Part shown: in pieces, positions 41,564 to 51,200 of the stretch
How the letters are laid out: every line of letters starts with the position of its first letter
Numbering within the stretch: position 1 is the stretch's first letter
Assembly (NCBI RefSeq): GCF_003173615.1
Contig: NZ_QGNA01000001.1
Location: 1,550,001 to 1,614,000, forward strand
Source: Falsiroseomonas bella
GTDB taxonomy: Bacteria; Pseudomonadota; Alphaproteobacteria; Acetobacterales; Acetobacteraceae
Length of the DNA: 64,000 nucleotides
Direction of reading: 5' to 3'
The notes under the pieces: model-generated
What the model saw: only the letters and a program-made list of their open reading frames with translations
What the model was told of the DNA's origin: nothing
The model's database searches: none
Translations under genes and position numbers: made by a program

Positions 41564-42276
41564 TCGCGCGCGGCCCGGATGAAGGCTTCGAAGATCGCGG
41601 GATCGCGCGGATCAACGGCGTATTCGGGATGCCACTGCACGCCGAGGGCGAAGCGATAGGCGGGATGCTCCACGCCCTCGATCACGCCGTCGGGCGCGAT
41701 CGCGTTCACCACCGCGCCCTCGCCCGGCGTCGCCACCGCCTGGTGATGCGCGCTGTTCACGGCGAGCTTCGTCGCGCCGACGATCGTCGCAAGCCGCGTG
41801 TCGTCCAGCACGCGCACCACATGCCCCGGTTCGGTGCGCGGGTTGGGCTGCTCATGCGCCAGGGCGTTCTCCACCTCGTCGGGGATGTGCTGGATCAGCG
41901 TGCCGCCGAAGGCCACCGCCAGAAGCTGCTGCCCGCCGCAAATGCCGAGCACCGGCAGGTCGCGGCGCAGCGCCTCCTTCACCGCGGCCAGCTCGAAATC
42001 CGTGCGGCCGGGCTTGAGCGTGACCTTCGGATGCGGCGGCCCGCCGCCCCAGAGCGCCGGGTCCACATCGAACGCCCCGCCGGTCACCAGCAGGCCGTCC
42101 AGCGTGTCGAGGTAGTCCGCGGCGAGCTCCGGGTGATGCGGCAGGGCTACCGGCAGCCCACCCGCGGCGATCACGGCGGAAAAATAGTTCTGGCGGAGCG
42201 CGTACCAGGGCAGCTTCGACCAGCCGCCGGCCGGTTCCGCATCCAGGGTCACGCCGATCACGGGGCGGGATGGCAT
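41560..42276 (-). CDS. Class-I glutamine amidotransferase-like hydrolase (peptidase C26, PuuD-like)
   Basis: A 238-residue hydrolase similar to gamma-glutamyl-GABA hydrolase PuuD. The nucleophile Cys lies in VLGICGGQQLLAVAFGG and the catalytic His-Glu in GVQWHPEY. GLLVTGGAFDVDPALWG and NSAHHQAV are further C26-family motifs. It is first in a minus-strand unit with rluB and rsmD (ATGA overlap) and divergent from tadA. The physiological gamma-glutamyl substrate is not fixed by context. Confidence 0.87.
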   Translation of the reverse strand: MPSRPVIGVTLDAEPAGGWSKLPWYALRQNYFSAVIAAGGLPVALPHHPELAADYLDTLDGLLVTGGAFDVDPALWGGGPPHPKVTLKPGRTDFELAAVKEALRRDLPVLGICGGQQLLAVAFGGTLIQHIPDEVENALAHEQPNPRTEPGHVVRVLDDTRLATIVGATKLAVNSAHHQAVATPGEGAVVNAIAPDGVIEGVEHPAYRFALGVQWHPEYAVDPRDPAIFEAFIRAARE

Positions 42277-42321
42277 GCGGCCTTGCTAGACCCGCGCGCC
42301 GCGCCGCGGCAAGGATCGCGC

Positions 42322-42768
42322 ATGTCGCCGATGGAACTCGCCCTGGCCGAGGCCCGCACCGCCGCCGCGCGCGGTGAGGTGCCGGTCGGCGCCGTGGTCA
42401 CGGACTCCGCCGGCACCGTGCTGGCGCGCGCCGGCAACGAGGTGGAGGCGCGCCGCGATCCCTCCGCCCATGCCGAGATGCTGGCGCTGCGCGAAGCCGC
42501 CGCGGCCACGGGCGACAAGGTCCTGCCGGAGGCGACGCTCTGGGTCACGCTCGAGCCCTGCGCGATGTGCGCCGCGGCCGCCAGCTTCTTCCGCGTGAAG
42601 CGCGTGGTCTTCGGCGCCTATGACCCGAAGGGCGGGGCGGTGGAGCACGGCCCGCGCTTCTTCGCCCAGCCCACCTGCCACCACGCGCCCGAGGTCGTGG
42701 GCGGCGTGCGGGAGAGCGAGGCCGCGGCCCTGCTGCGGGACTTCTTCGCCGGGCTGCGGCAGGGCTAG
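42322..42768 (+). CDS. tadA: tRNA-specific adenosine deaminase
   Basis: Zinc-dependent deaminase that converts A34 to inosine in tRNA-Arg(ACG). The 148-residue product has all active-site residues: His50 and Glu52 in AHAEMLAL, Cys80 and Cys83 in LEPCAMCAAA. AAARGEVPVGAVV is the conserved N-terminal region. AAGGA lies six bases before the ATG at 42322; the frame is open upstream. tadA beside rluB and rsmD is a common alphaproteobacterial cluster. Confidence 0.94.
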   Translation: MSPMELALAEARTAAARGEVPVGAVVTDSAGTVLARAGNEVEARRDPSAHAEMLALREAAAATGDKVLPEATLWVTLEPCAMCAAAASFFRVKRVVFGAYDPKGGAVEHGPRFFAQPTCHHAPEVVGGVRESEAAALLRDFFAGLRQG

Positions 42769-43679
42769 GCGCGCGCCTCCACCACGCCGCCGAAGCGCGG
42801 GTCCCAGCACCAGGGCGCGTTCGGCCCCACCGTGACACCGCCCTGGAAGCGCGGCGCCGGCACGTGCCGCGCTTCGCCGCGCAGCACCGCCTCGCCTTGC
42901 GCCGTCAGGCGCCAGGCCGCGCCGCGTTCCAGCAGCCGGCGCGGCCCCTCGGCCAGGCGCGCGCGGAGGTCGAGGATGATCAGGTCCGTCACCTGGAACA
43001 CCGGGTCCGCCGCCAGCATCGCGCGCAGCACCGCGCCGTCCTCGCTGGCGCCGGCCGCCACGGCCTGCAGCAGCAGCCGCTCGGTCAGGGCCAGGCCATC
43101 CGTCGTCCAGGGCAGGTCCTGCAGGTGGCGACGCATCGCCGCGCTCAGATGGGGCAAGGGCGAAGGGCGGCGCCACAGCCCGTCCAGGGTGCGGGGATCC
43201 TCCGCCGCGAAGCCCTCCCAGGCCAGCGCCCCCGCTTCGAGCTGGGCCCGCGTCAGCGGCGCCGGCGCCAGCGCAGCCAGTTCGGCATCGGGCAGGGCCG
43301 CAAAGGGGCGCACGCCATCGGCGGGCATCAGGAACAGCCGCCCCTCCAGCGCGCGGCGCTCCGCCAGCAACCCCAGCACGCGGATCAGCGCCGCCTGGTC
43401 CCACAGATCGTGCTCGAACCACAGCAGCACCCGCTCGAACCGGTCGAGCCCGTTCAGCGCGGCGTATTCGGCGCCGAGGCGCAGCCGCACATCCTGCAGC
43501 GCCGCGCCGTAATGCAGCGCGACGAAGCGCGCGCGGATGCCGAGATAGGCCATCAGCCCGTCCGCGCCGACCGGCCCCTGGCAGACCGGATCGGCGAAGG
43601 CGAGGTAGTCGCCGGCCCATCCCGCCGCGGGCAGACGCGCCCGCAGGTCGTCGCCGCAGCGGAGATGGGCGGTGCCCAA
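42765..43679 (-). CDS. DUF1835 domain protein
   Basis: A 304-residue soluble protein. GTAHLRCGDDLRARL and FADPVCQGPVG at the N-terminus followed by VLLWFEHDLWDQAALIRVL are the DUF1835 hallmarks; the C-terminal part (DGLALTERLLLQAV) matches the companion helical domain. The function of the family is unknown. No ATG is available: the first plausible start is TTG at 43679, 18 bases downstream of the preceding gene. The end overlaps the convergent tadA by four bases. Confidence 0.75.
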   Translation of the reverse strand: MGTAHLRCGDDLRARLPAAGWAGDYLAFADPVCQGPVGADGLMAYLGIRARFVALHYGAALQDVRLRLGAEYAALNGLDRFERVLLWFEHDLWDQAALIRVLGLLAERRALEGRLFLMPADGVRPFAALPDAELAALAPAPLTRAQLEAGALAWEGFAAEDPRTLDGLWRRPSPLPHLSAAMRRHLQDLPWTTDGLALTERLLLQAVAAGASEDGAVLRAMLAADPVFQVTDLIILDLRARLAEGPRRLLERGAAWRLTAQGEAVLRGEARHVPAPRFQGGVTVGPNAPWCWDPRFGGVVEARA

Positions 43680-43697
43680 GGCGACGATGGCTGGCGC

Positions 43698-44675
43698 CTA
43701 AAGCCGCAGCCCGAGGCGGCGGATCATCGCGCCTTCCTCGGCGAACTGCTTGCGCGCGAAGGCGTCGTATTCGGCCGGGCCGAGATACCAGGGCGCCATG
43801 TCGAAGCGATCCAGGATCGCGACATGCGCCGGGTCGAACAGCGCCGCGCGGAACGCCGCGTCCAGCACCCGCACCACCTCCGGGTTCATGCCTTTCGGGC
43901 CGGCGATGCCGTAGGGCGAGGCGGAGACGATGTCGATGCCGCTCTCGCGCAGCGTCGGCGTCTCCGGGAAGCGCTTGGCGCGCTCCGCGCTCCAGACCGC
44001 CAGCAGCCGCATCTGGCCCGACTTCACCAGCTCCGCCCAGCCGGAGCTGTCGGAGCTCACCTGGATCTGCCCGCCGAGCAGCGCCTGCGCGTTCTCCGCC
44101 CAGCCGCGGAAGGGCACATGCGTCCACTCGATGCCGCGGGTGCCGGCGATCTGCTCCATGGTGATGTGCAGCGAGGTGCCGACGCCCGGCGTGCCGTAGT
44201 TCACCTTGCCGGGATTGGCCTTGGCGTAGTCCAGCAGATCGCCCAGCGTCCGCCAGGGCGCGTCGGCGCGCACCACCGTGCCGAACAGGTAGCCGGTGAT
44301 GTGGCTGACATAGGTGAAATCCTCCAGCGGGTTGAACAGCGCCCGCTGCGCCATCTGCGGATGGCGGAACACGCTGATGGGCATCTGCGACACGGTGTAG
44401 CCGTCGGGCCGCTCCTGCAGCAGCGACTGCGGCCCGAGCACGCCGCCCGCGCCGGGCTTGTTGTCGATGATCACCGGCTGGCCGAGCCGCTTGGCGACCT
44501 GCTCGCCGAAGGCGCGCATCTGCACATCCGTCGTGCCGCCCGCGGCCCAGGGGACGATCAGGCGGATCGGCCGGTCCGGGAAACGCCCCTGCGTGCCCTG
44601 GGCATGCAGCGAGGGTGCGGCGAGCAGGCCGGCGCCGGCCAGCAGGACGGCGCGGCGCGTGGCGGCGATGGGCAT
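43698..44675 (-). CDS. Bug/TctC-family periplasmic solute-binding protein
   Basis: Tripartite tricarboxylate transporter substrate-binding protein of 325 residues. A twin-arginine-like signal (TRRAVLLAGAGLLAAPSLHAQ) is followed by the family core FPDRPIRLIVPWAAGGTTDVQMRA, IDNKPGAGGVLGPQSL, and NYGTPGVGTSLHITME. Such proteins are abundant in Acetobacteraceae and Burkholderiales and bind carboxylates. The TctA and TctB membrane subunits are not adjacent, so it is an orphan receptor; ligand unknown. Confidence 0.9.
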   Translation of the reverse strand: MPIAATRRAVLLAGAGLLAAPSLHAQGTQGRFPDRPIRLIVPWAAGGTTDVQMRAFGEQVAKRLGQPVIIDNKPGAGGVLGPQSLLQERPDGYTVSQMPISVFRHPQMAQRALFNPLEDFTYVSHITGYLFGTVVRADAPWRTLGDLLDYAKANPGKVNYGTPGVGTSLHITMEQIAGTRGIEWTHVPFRGWAENAQALLGGQIQVSSDSSGWAELVKSGQMRLLAVWSAERAKRFPETPTLRESGIDIVSASPYGIAGPKGMNPEVVRVLDAAFRAALFDPAHVAILDRFDMAPWYLGPAEYDAFARKQFAEEGAMIRRLGLRL

Positions 44676-44808
44676 GGGTGACCTCCCCGATGGCGGCAGG
44701 CCTTGGATGGCCCGTCCGGACGCTATGCTGCATGGGTAGCGGCGGGGCGCAGCGGCCGCAACCTTGCCATTAGGACGGCTTTAAGTTGCCCCAGCGGAAG
44801 ATTGCGCC

Positions 44809-46482
44809 ATGACGATCCGGCTGATTCGCCGCCGATCGCGAGCGATCCTGCTTGCCGGCGGCCTGTTCCTTGTCACCGCCCTGGGCGCCGGCGCCGCCCT
44901 GCAGAGCCATCGCCACCTGAAGCACAAGCAGGATCGCATCGTCACGCTGCATCGCAAGGTGGCCGACGCGCAGCGGCTGCTGCTGCTGGTCGCCGAAAGC
45001 CAGGCGGTGATCCGCCACTGGATGATCTCGGGCCGCATGGAGGATCGCGACGCCTCGCTGCGCGCCGGCGATGCGCTCGCCACGCAGGGCCGGGAGTTGG
45101 CGGCGCGGCTCGCAGGCCCGCTCGCCGCGCGCGGCCTGCCACCCGTGGGGGAGATGCTGGAGCATGTGCTGCGCGTCCGCGACCAGGCGCATGCGATGAT
45201 CGAATCCGGGGCGCTGGACGCCACGCGCCAGGCGGTCGTGCAGGGCGGCGGCCTCTCCGCCGTCGCGCAGCTGCGCGAGGTGCTGGGCAGCTTCCGCAGC
45301 AACATCGAGGAGGAACTCGGCGCGCTGGACGCCGAACTGCGCGAGGGGCAGGCGGCGGGACTGCTGCTGGTCGGCGCTTCTTCGCTGCTGATGCTCGCCA
45401 TGCTGCTCGGCGCCGTCGGGCAGCTCGCGCGCCGTCGCGCCGCGGCGGAGCGCGCGCGCGCCGCGATGGATGCGCGCGGGCGGGAGGTCGCGGCGCTGTT
45501 CCGCATGGGCGAGCTGCTGCAGAGCAGCCACGCGCCGGAGGACATCCGCCGCGTCGTCTCCCACACCGCGGCGGAACTGCTGCCGGACCTTTCCGGCGCC
45601 TTCTACATCTTCAACAATTCCCGCGACCGGCTGGACATGCTCGGCCTCTGGGGCGCGCGCGGCCTGCCGCCCGACCTGCCGGAGCATTTCGCGCCTGACG
45701 AATGCTGGGCGCTGAAGCGCGGCCGCCCGCATGGCCCCGCCACCGGCGAGAACCTCCGCTGCGACCATCTCGGCGAGGCCGAGACCTGCCTGCTCTGCGT
45801 GCCGATGCAGGCGCGCGGCGAGGTCTATGGCGTGCTGAGCTTCTTCCATCCGGAGCGGCGCACGATGAGCACGACGGAGATCGAGCTCGCGCAGGCGCTG
45901 GCCGATGGCGTCTCCCTCGCGCTGGCCAATCTCGCGCTCCGGGAGCAGCTGCGCAGCCAGGCGCTGCGCGACGAGCTGACAGGCCTGCACAATCGCCGCT
46001 TCCTGGACGAGACGCTGCCGCGCCTGGTGGCGCATGCGGAACGGCGCAGCGCCTCCCTCGCGGTGCTGATGCTCGATCTCGATCACTTCAAGCAGGTCAA
46101 CGACCGTTACGGCCATGCCGCGGGGGATGCCGTGCTGCGGGAGGTCGGGCGCCTGCTGCAGGCGCGGCTGCGCCGCATGGACCTCGCCTGCCGCTATGGC
46201 GGGGAGGAGCTGATCGTGCTGATGCCCGACTGCAACGCGGCCGAGGCGCTGGTCCGGGCGCGCGAGCTCTGCGACCAGGTGCGCGGCCTGCACGGCGGGG
46301 CATCGGGCGCCCTGCCGCAGGTCACCGTCTCGATCGGCGTGGCCGCCTGGCCCGAGCATGGGGAGCAGGTCGGGAAGGTCATCGAGGCGGCGGATGCCGC
46401 GCTCTATGCGGCGAAGCGGGCCGGCCGCGACCGAGCGCTGCCGGCCGAGGCGCTGGCCGACCCGCTGCCACTGCCGGGCTGA
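44809..46482 (+). CDS. Membrane diguanylate cyclase with GAF and GGDEF domains
   Basis: Predicted c-di-GMP synthase of 557 residues. Two membrane segments (about 13-31 and 182-206) enclose a periplasmic helical sensor; a GAF domain (about 230-370) and a GGDEF domain (about 385-550) follow. The active site is RYGGEEL (about 463), an accepted GGDEF variant, and an RRMD inhibitory-site motif lies five residues before it, so feedback inhibition by c-di-GMP is likely. Also conserved is DLDHFKQVNDRYGHAAGD. It lies just upstream of the polysaccharide genes and may control their synthesis; that link is inference. Confidence 0.92.
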   Translation: MTIRLIRRRSRAILLAGGLFLVTALGAGAALQSHRHLKHKQDRIVTLHRKVADAQRLLLLVAESQAVIRHWMISGRMEDRDASLRAGDALATQGRELAARLAGPLAARGLPPVGEMLEHVLRVRDQAHAMIESGALDATRQAVVQGGGLSAVAQLREVLGSFRSNIEEELGALDAELREGQAAGLLLVGASSLLMLAMLLGAVGQLARRRAAAERARAAMDARGREVAALFRMGELLQSSHAPEDIRRVVSHTAAELLPDLSGAFYIFNNSRDRLDMLGLWGARGLPPDLPEHFAPDECWALKRGRPHGPATGENLRCDHLGEAETCLLCVPMQARGEVYGVLSFFHPERRTMSTTEIELAQALADGVSLALANLALREQLRSQALRDELTGLHNRRFLDETLPRLVAHAERRSASLAVLMLDLDHFKQVNDRYGHAAGDAVLREVGRLLQARLRRMDLACRYGGEELIVLMPDCNAAEALVRARELCDQVRGLHGGASGALPQVTVSIGVAAWPEHGEQVGKVIEAADAALYAAKRAGRDRALPAEALADPLPLPG

Positions 46483-46617
46483 ATCGCCCCGCCCGGCATG
46501 CATGCCCGGCACCCGCCGGCGCCCCCGCCCCAAGGCTGCCTTCCCTTTTTTTGGGGGCTGCGACATACCGCCTCCGCCGGCTCGCGCCGGTTGCGAAAGT
46601 TCAGGCAGGATTCCCGC

Positions 46618-48060
46618 ATGTCCGCAGCGACCGCCGACCAGATCGTGCCCGTGATCCTCTCCGGCGGCACCGGCACGCGCCTCTGGCCGCTGTCGCGGGA
46701 GGGCTATCCGAAGCAGTTCTGGCCGCTCGCCGCCGGCCGCACCATGCTGCAGGAGACGTCCTGGCGCGCCACCGGCCCGGGCTTCGCGCCGCCTGTCGTG
46801 GTCTGCAGCGAATCCCATCGCTTCCTCGTTGCCGAGCAGTTGCGCGAAATCGGGCAGGAAGGCGGGCAGGTTGTGCTGGAGCCGGTGGCCCGGAACTCCG
46901 CCGCCGCCATCGCCGCCGCCGCGCTGCTGGTCGGCGAGCACCGGCCGGACGCGGTGATGTGGATCCTGGCCGCCGACCACGCGATCAAGGACGTGCCCGC
47001 CCTGCTCGGCGCGCTGGAGGCCGCCGCCGCCGCCGCCCGCGCCGGCCGGATCGTCACCTTCGGCATCCGCCCCACCCACCCCGAGACCGGCTACGGCTAC
47101 ATCGAGACCGGCGCCGCCCTGCCCGGCACCGAGGCTGGCGGCCATGCCGCGCAGGCCGTCGCCCGCTTCCTGGAGAAGCCGGACGCCGCCAAGGCCGCCG
47201 ACCTGGTGGCGGGCGGCCGGCATCTCTGGAACAGCGGCATGTTCGTCGCGACCGCCCGCACCCTGCTCGAGGAGTTCGAGGCGCACGCCCCCTCCGTGCT
47301 CGCCGCGGTGCGGGAGGCGGTGGCGGATGCCAGCCGGGACCTTGGCTTCGTGCGCCTCGGCAAGGGCTTCGCCGCCGCGCCGTCCATCTCGGTGGACTAT
47401 GCGATCATGGAGCGCACCGCGCTGGCCGCCGTGGTGCCCTGCGATCCCGGCTGGTCCGATGTCGGCTCCTGGGGCTCGATGTGGGACATCACGCCGAAGG
47501 ACGCGGCCGGGAATGCCACCGTGGGTCCCGTCGCGCTGGTCGATGCCCGCAACTGCTTCGTCCGCTCGGAAGGCATCCTGGCCGGCGTGGTGGGGCTGGA
47601 GGACGTGGTGCTGGTCGTCACCGACGACGCGGTGCTCGCCTGCCGCCGCGACCGCGCGCAGGACGTGAAGCTGCTGGTCGAGAAGCTGAAGGCCGAGAAG
47701 CGCAGGGAGGCGACGGAGCACCGCCGCGTCTACCGCCCCTGGGGCAGCTACGAGGGCATCGCGCTGGGCAGCCGCTTCCAGGTGAAGCGCATCATGGTGC
47801 GGCCGGGCGCCAAGCTGAGCCTGCAGAAGCATTTCCACCGCGCCGAGCACTGGGTGGTGGTGGACGGCACCGCCATCGTCGAGCGCGACAAGGAACGCAT
47901 CCTGCTGCGCGAGAACGAGAGCGTCTACCTGCCGCTCGGCTGCGTCCACCGGCTGGAGAATCCGGGGATGATCCCGCTGACGCTGATCGAGGTGCAGGTC
48001 GGGTCCTATCTCGGCGAGGACGACATCGTCCGCTTCGAGGACACCTACGGCCGCGCCTGA
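46618..48060 (+). CDS. manC: Mannose-1-phosphate guanylyltransferase/mannose-6-phosphate isomerase
   Basis: Bifunctional enzyme supplying GDP-mannose for capsule or exopolysaccharide. The 480-residue product has the nucleotidyltransferase motif VILSGGTGTRLWPLSREGYPKQF, ILAADHAIKD, FLEKPDAAKA, and the C-terminal cupin-type isomerase domain with YRPWGSYEGI and LQKHFHRAEHWVVVDGTA. The ATG at 46618 gives the family N-terminus. It starts the surface-polysaccharide region. The upstream gap has a T7 run (46546-46552) after a weak hairpin. Confidence 0.93.
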   Translation: MSAATADQIVPVILSGGTGTRLWPLSREGYPKQFWPLAAGRTMLQETSWRATGPGFAPPVVVCSESHRFLVAEQLREIGQEGGQVVLEPVARNSAAAIAAAALLVGEHRPDAVMWILAADHAIKDVPALLGALEAAAAAARAGRIVTFGIRPTHPETGYGYIETGAALPGTEAGGHAAQAVARFLEKPDAAKAADLVAGGRHLWNSGMFVATARTLLEEFEAHAPSVLAAVREAVADASRDLGFVRLGKGFAAAPSISVDYAIMERTALAAVVPCDPGWSDVGSWGSMWDITPKDAAGNATVGPVALVDARNCFVRSEGILAGVVGLEDVVLVVTDDAVLACRRDRAQDVKLLVEKLKAEKRREATEHRRVYRPWGSYEGIALGSRFQVKRIMVRPGAKLSLQKHFHRAEHWVVVDGTAIVERDKERILLRENESVYLPLGCVHRLENPGMIPLTLIEVQVGSYLGEDDIVRFEDTYGRA

Positions 48061-48200
48061 CGGGGCGGGCCGCCGGGCCTCCGAGGCGCCACCCCGGCAG
48101 GGCGCCGCCGCCAGCCCCGCGCAGCATCCCTCGTTGCGGGAACCGTCCAAATTCGGCATGTTTGCGGCCGAATATGTGACAGACTCCGCCGGGGGCAGGG

Positions 48201-51200
48201 ATGGACGCGGTCTTCAACCAGACCAGCGGCGCCTCTTTCGCGACGCTGAGCGAGGCGATCCTCGCGTCGCAGCCGCATGACGTCCTCATCCTCGCGCCCG
48301 GCAGCTATGTCGAGGACTTCCCGGACCTCACCCACAGCCTGACGATCCGCTGCGACGACGGCATGGCGGCGCTGACGCGCGCCACGCCGCTGACGGTGGA
48401 CGGCCGCGCCATCCTGAACGTGCCGGGCAATCTCGGCGTGGAACTGACGCTGGTCGGGCTGGAGGTCTACGGCGCGGCCCGGCCCGGCCCCGACACCAAC
48501 GGCGCCGGCCTGCTGCACGAATCCGGCAACGGCAACCTCACCATCGAGCGCTGCTACTTCCACGGCAACGAGAACGGCGTGCTGGTCGGCTCGGCCAATG
48601 CGTCGAGCCCGCCGGGCGGGATGAACGTGGTCATCCGCAATTCCGAGTTCAGCAACAACGGTGCCCCACCCGGCAGCCCCTACGCCGCGGGCGGCAAGTG
48701 CCACAACATCTACATCAACGCCGCCACCACCGCGCTGATCGAGGACAACTACATCCACTCGGTCTTCTCGCAGGGCCACCAGATCAAGACACGGGCGGCG
48801 GTCAACACCATCATCAGCAACCGCATCGAGGACCTGCCGCAGCTCGGCAAGACCGGCTTCGGCTCGAGCTATTCCATCGACATCTCGAATGGCGGCGTCG
48901 CGGTGATCCGCGACAACGTCATCGCCAAGGGTCCCTATTCGGTCAACAAGCACCTCATCTCCTATGCCGGCGAGGGGCTGAGCTACCCGGCCAATTCGCT
49001 GCTCGTCGAGGGCAACCAGTTCGTCAATGACCGCCCCGACGGCGCGACCATCCTGCTCAACCGCATGGACGGCAGCGCCGTCACCGGCATTCCGATCGCC
49101 GTGACGGGCAACGCCTATGCCGGCAGCTATGCCTTCGACTTCACGGGCGACATCTTCGTCGGCGGCGCGAGCGACGATCTGCTGGCGGGAGGCCCCGGCG
49201 CGGACAGCCTGGTCGGCGGCGTCGGGAACGACACCTACCTCGTGAACGATGCCGGCGACCGCATCACGGAGGCGTCGGGCGCGGGCAACGACACGATCCT
49301 CACCACGCTGTCGGCCTACACGCTCGCCCTGAACTTCGAGGGCCTCGTCTTCGTCGGCGAGGGCGGCTTCGCGGGCACCGGCAACGGGGCGGCCAACCTG
49401 CTGGCCGGCGGCGCCGGCGACGACACGCTGGATGGCGGTCTCGGCGCGGACACCCTGCAGGGCGGCGCGGGCGACGACCTCTACTACGTCAACGAGATAG
49501 GCGACCGCGTGGAGGAAGCGGCCGACGAAGGCGTGGACGGCATCGTCACCGCGCTGTCCTATGTGCTGCCCGACAACGTGGAGAACCTGACGCTGACGGG
49601 CGGCGCCGGCGTCAGCGGCACCGGCAACGGGCTCGACAACCGCCTGCTGGGCAACGCCGGCAACAACCGCCTCGCCGGCGAGGGCGGCGACGACACGCTG
49701 TCGGGCGAGGTCGGTGCCGACACGCTCGATGGCGGCGCGGGCGCGGACAGCATGGCCGGCGGCGCCGGCAACGATCTCTATGTCGTGAACGATGCCGGCG
49801 ACCGCGTGCTGGAAGTGCCCGGCGCGGGACTGGACGAGGTCCGCACCAGCTTCGGCCTGCATGTGCTGGCGGCGGAGGTGGAGAACCTGACCTTCATCGG
49901 CACCGGCGGCTTCGTGGCGCAAGGCAACGACATCGCGAACCGGATCATCGGCGGCGCCGATGCCGACTCGCTCGCGGGCGAGCAGGGCAACGACACGCTC
50001 TCCGGCGGATCGGGCGCCGACACGCTCGACGGCGGCAGCGGCGCCGACAGCATGGCCGGCGGCGCCGGCGACGACATCTTCATCGTGGACGAGGCGGGCG
50101 ACCGCGTGCTGGAGCTGACCGGCGCCGGCCTCGATACCGTGCGCACCACGCTGAACGCCTATGTCCTTCCGCTCTATGTCGAGGCGCTCTCCTTCATCGG
50201 CACCGGCAACTTCGCCGGCACGGGCAATACGCTCGCCAACGCGATCGCCGCCGGCGCGGGCGCCGACACGCTCGATGGCGGGGCCGGCGCCGACACGCTG
50301 ACGGGCGGCGGCGGCGACGATACCTACGTCCTCGACAGCACGCTGGACCGCATCCAGGAGAGTGCGGGCGGCGGCACGGACACGGTGCGCACCATCCTGC
50401 GCAGCTACACGCTCGGCGCCGAGCTCGAGCACCTGACCTACACAAGCACCGCCACCTTCCGCGGCGTCGGCAATGCCGGCGACAACCGGATCACCGGCGG
50501 CACATCGGCGGACACGCTGGATGGCGGCGCGGGACTGGACACGCTGACCGGCGGCGCCGGCAACGACATCTATGTCGTGGACAGCGCCGGCGACGTCATC
50601 GTCGAGACCGGCGGCGGCATCGACACGGTGCTGACCACGCTCGCCGCCTACGACCTGGTGCCGCTCGCCACGGTCGAGAACCTCACCTTCACCGGCACGC
50701 TCGCCTTCACCGGCACCGGCAACGCGCTGGCCAACCGGATCACGGGCGGCGCGCAGGGCGATTCGCTGGAAGGCGGGCAGGGCGGCGACACGCTGTCCGG
50801 CGGCGCGGGGAACGACACGCTGGTGGGCGGGGAGGGCGCGGACAGCCTGGCTGGCGGCCTGGGCAACGACACCTTCCTCGTGACCGACGCCGGCGACCGC
50901 GTGCTGGAGGCGACGGGCGGCGGCACCGACACCGTGCTCACCACGCTCGGCGCCCACACGCTCGCCGCCGGCGTCGAGGCGCTGGTCTTCATCGGCACCG
51001 GCGACTTCGCGGGCACCGGCAACACTTCCGCGAACACGATCACCGGCGGCGACGGCGCCGATACGCTGAACGGCGGCACCGGCGCGGACACGCTGACCGG
51101 CGGCCTCGGCGACGACGTCCACGTGGTGGACAACCTGCTCGACCGCGCGGTGGAACTGCCCGGCGGCGGCTTCGACACGGTGCGCACCGCGCTCTCCTCC

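Noticed and set aside
46495-46506. GGCATGCATGCC palindrome after the diguanylate cyclase gene considered as an operator
   Set aside because: It is downstream of the gene end, isolated, with no regulator or promoter context; chance palindromes of this size are expected.
46483-46617. Rho-independent terminator before manC with a T7 run (46546-46552)
   Set aside because: Only a 4-base-pair AAGG/CCTT stem with three bases before the T run is visible; too weak to list as a supported terminator.
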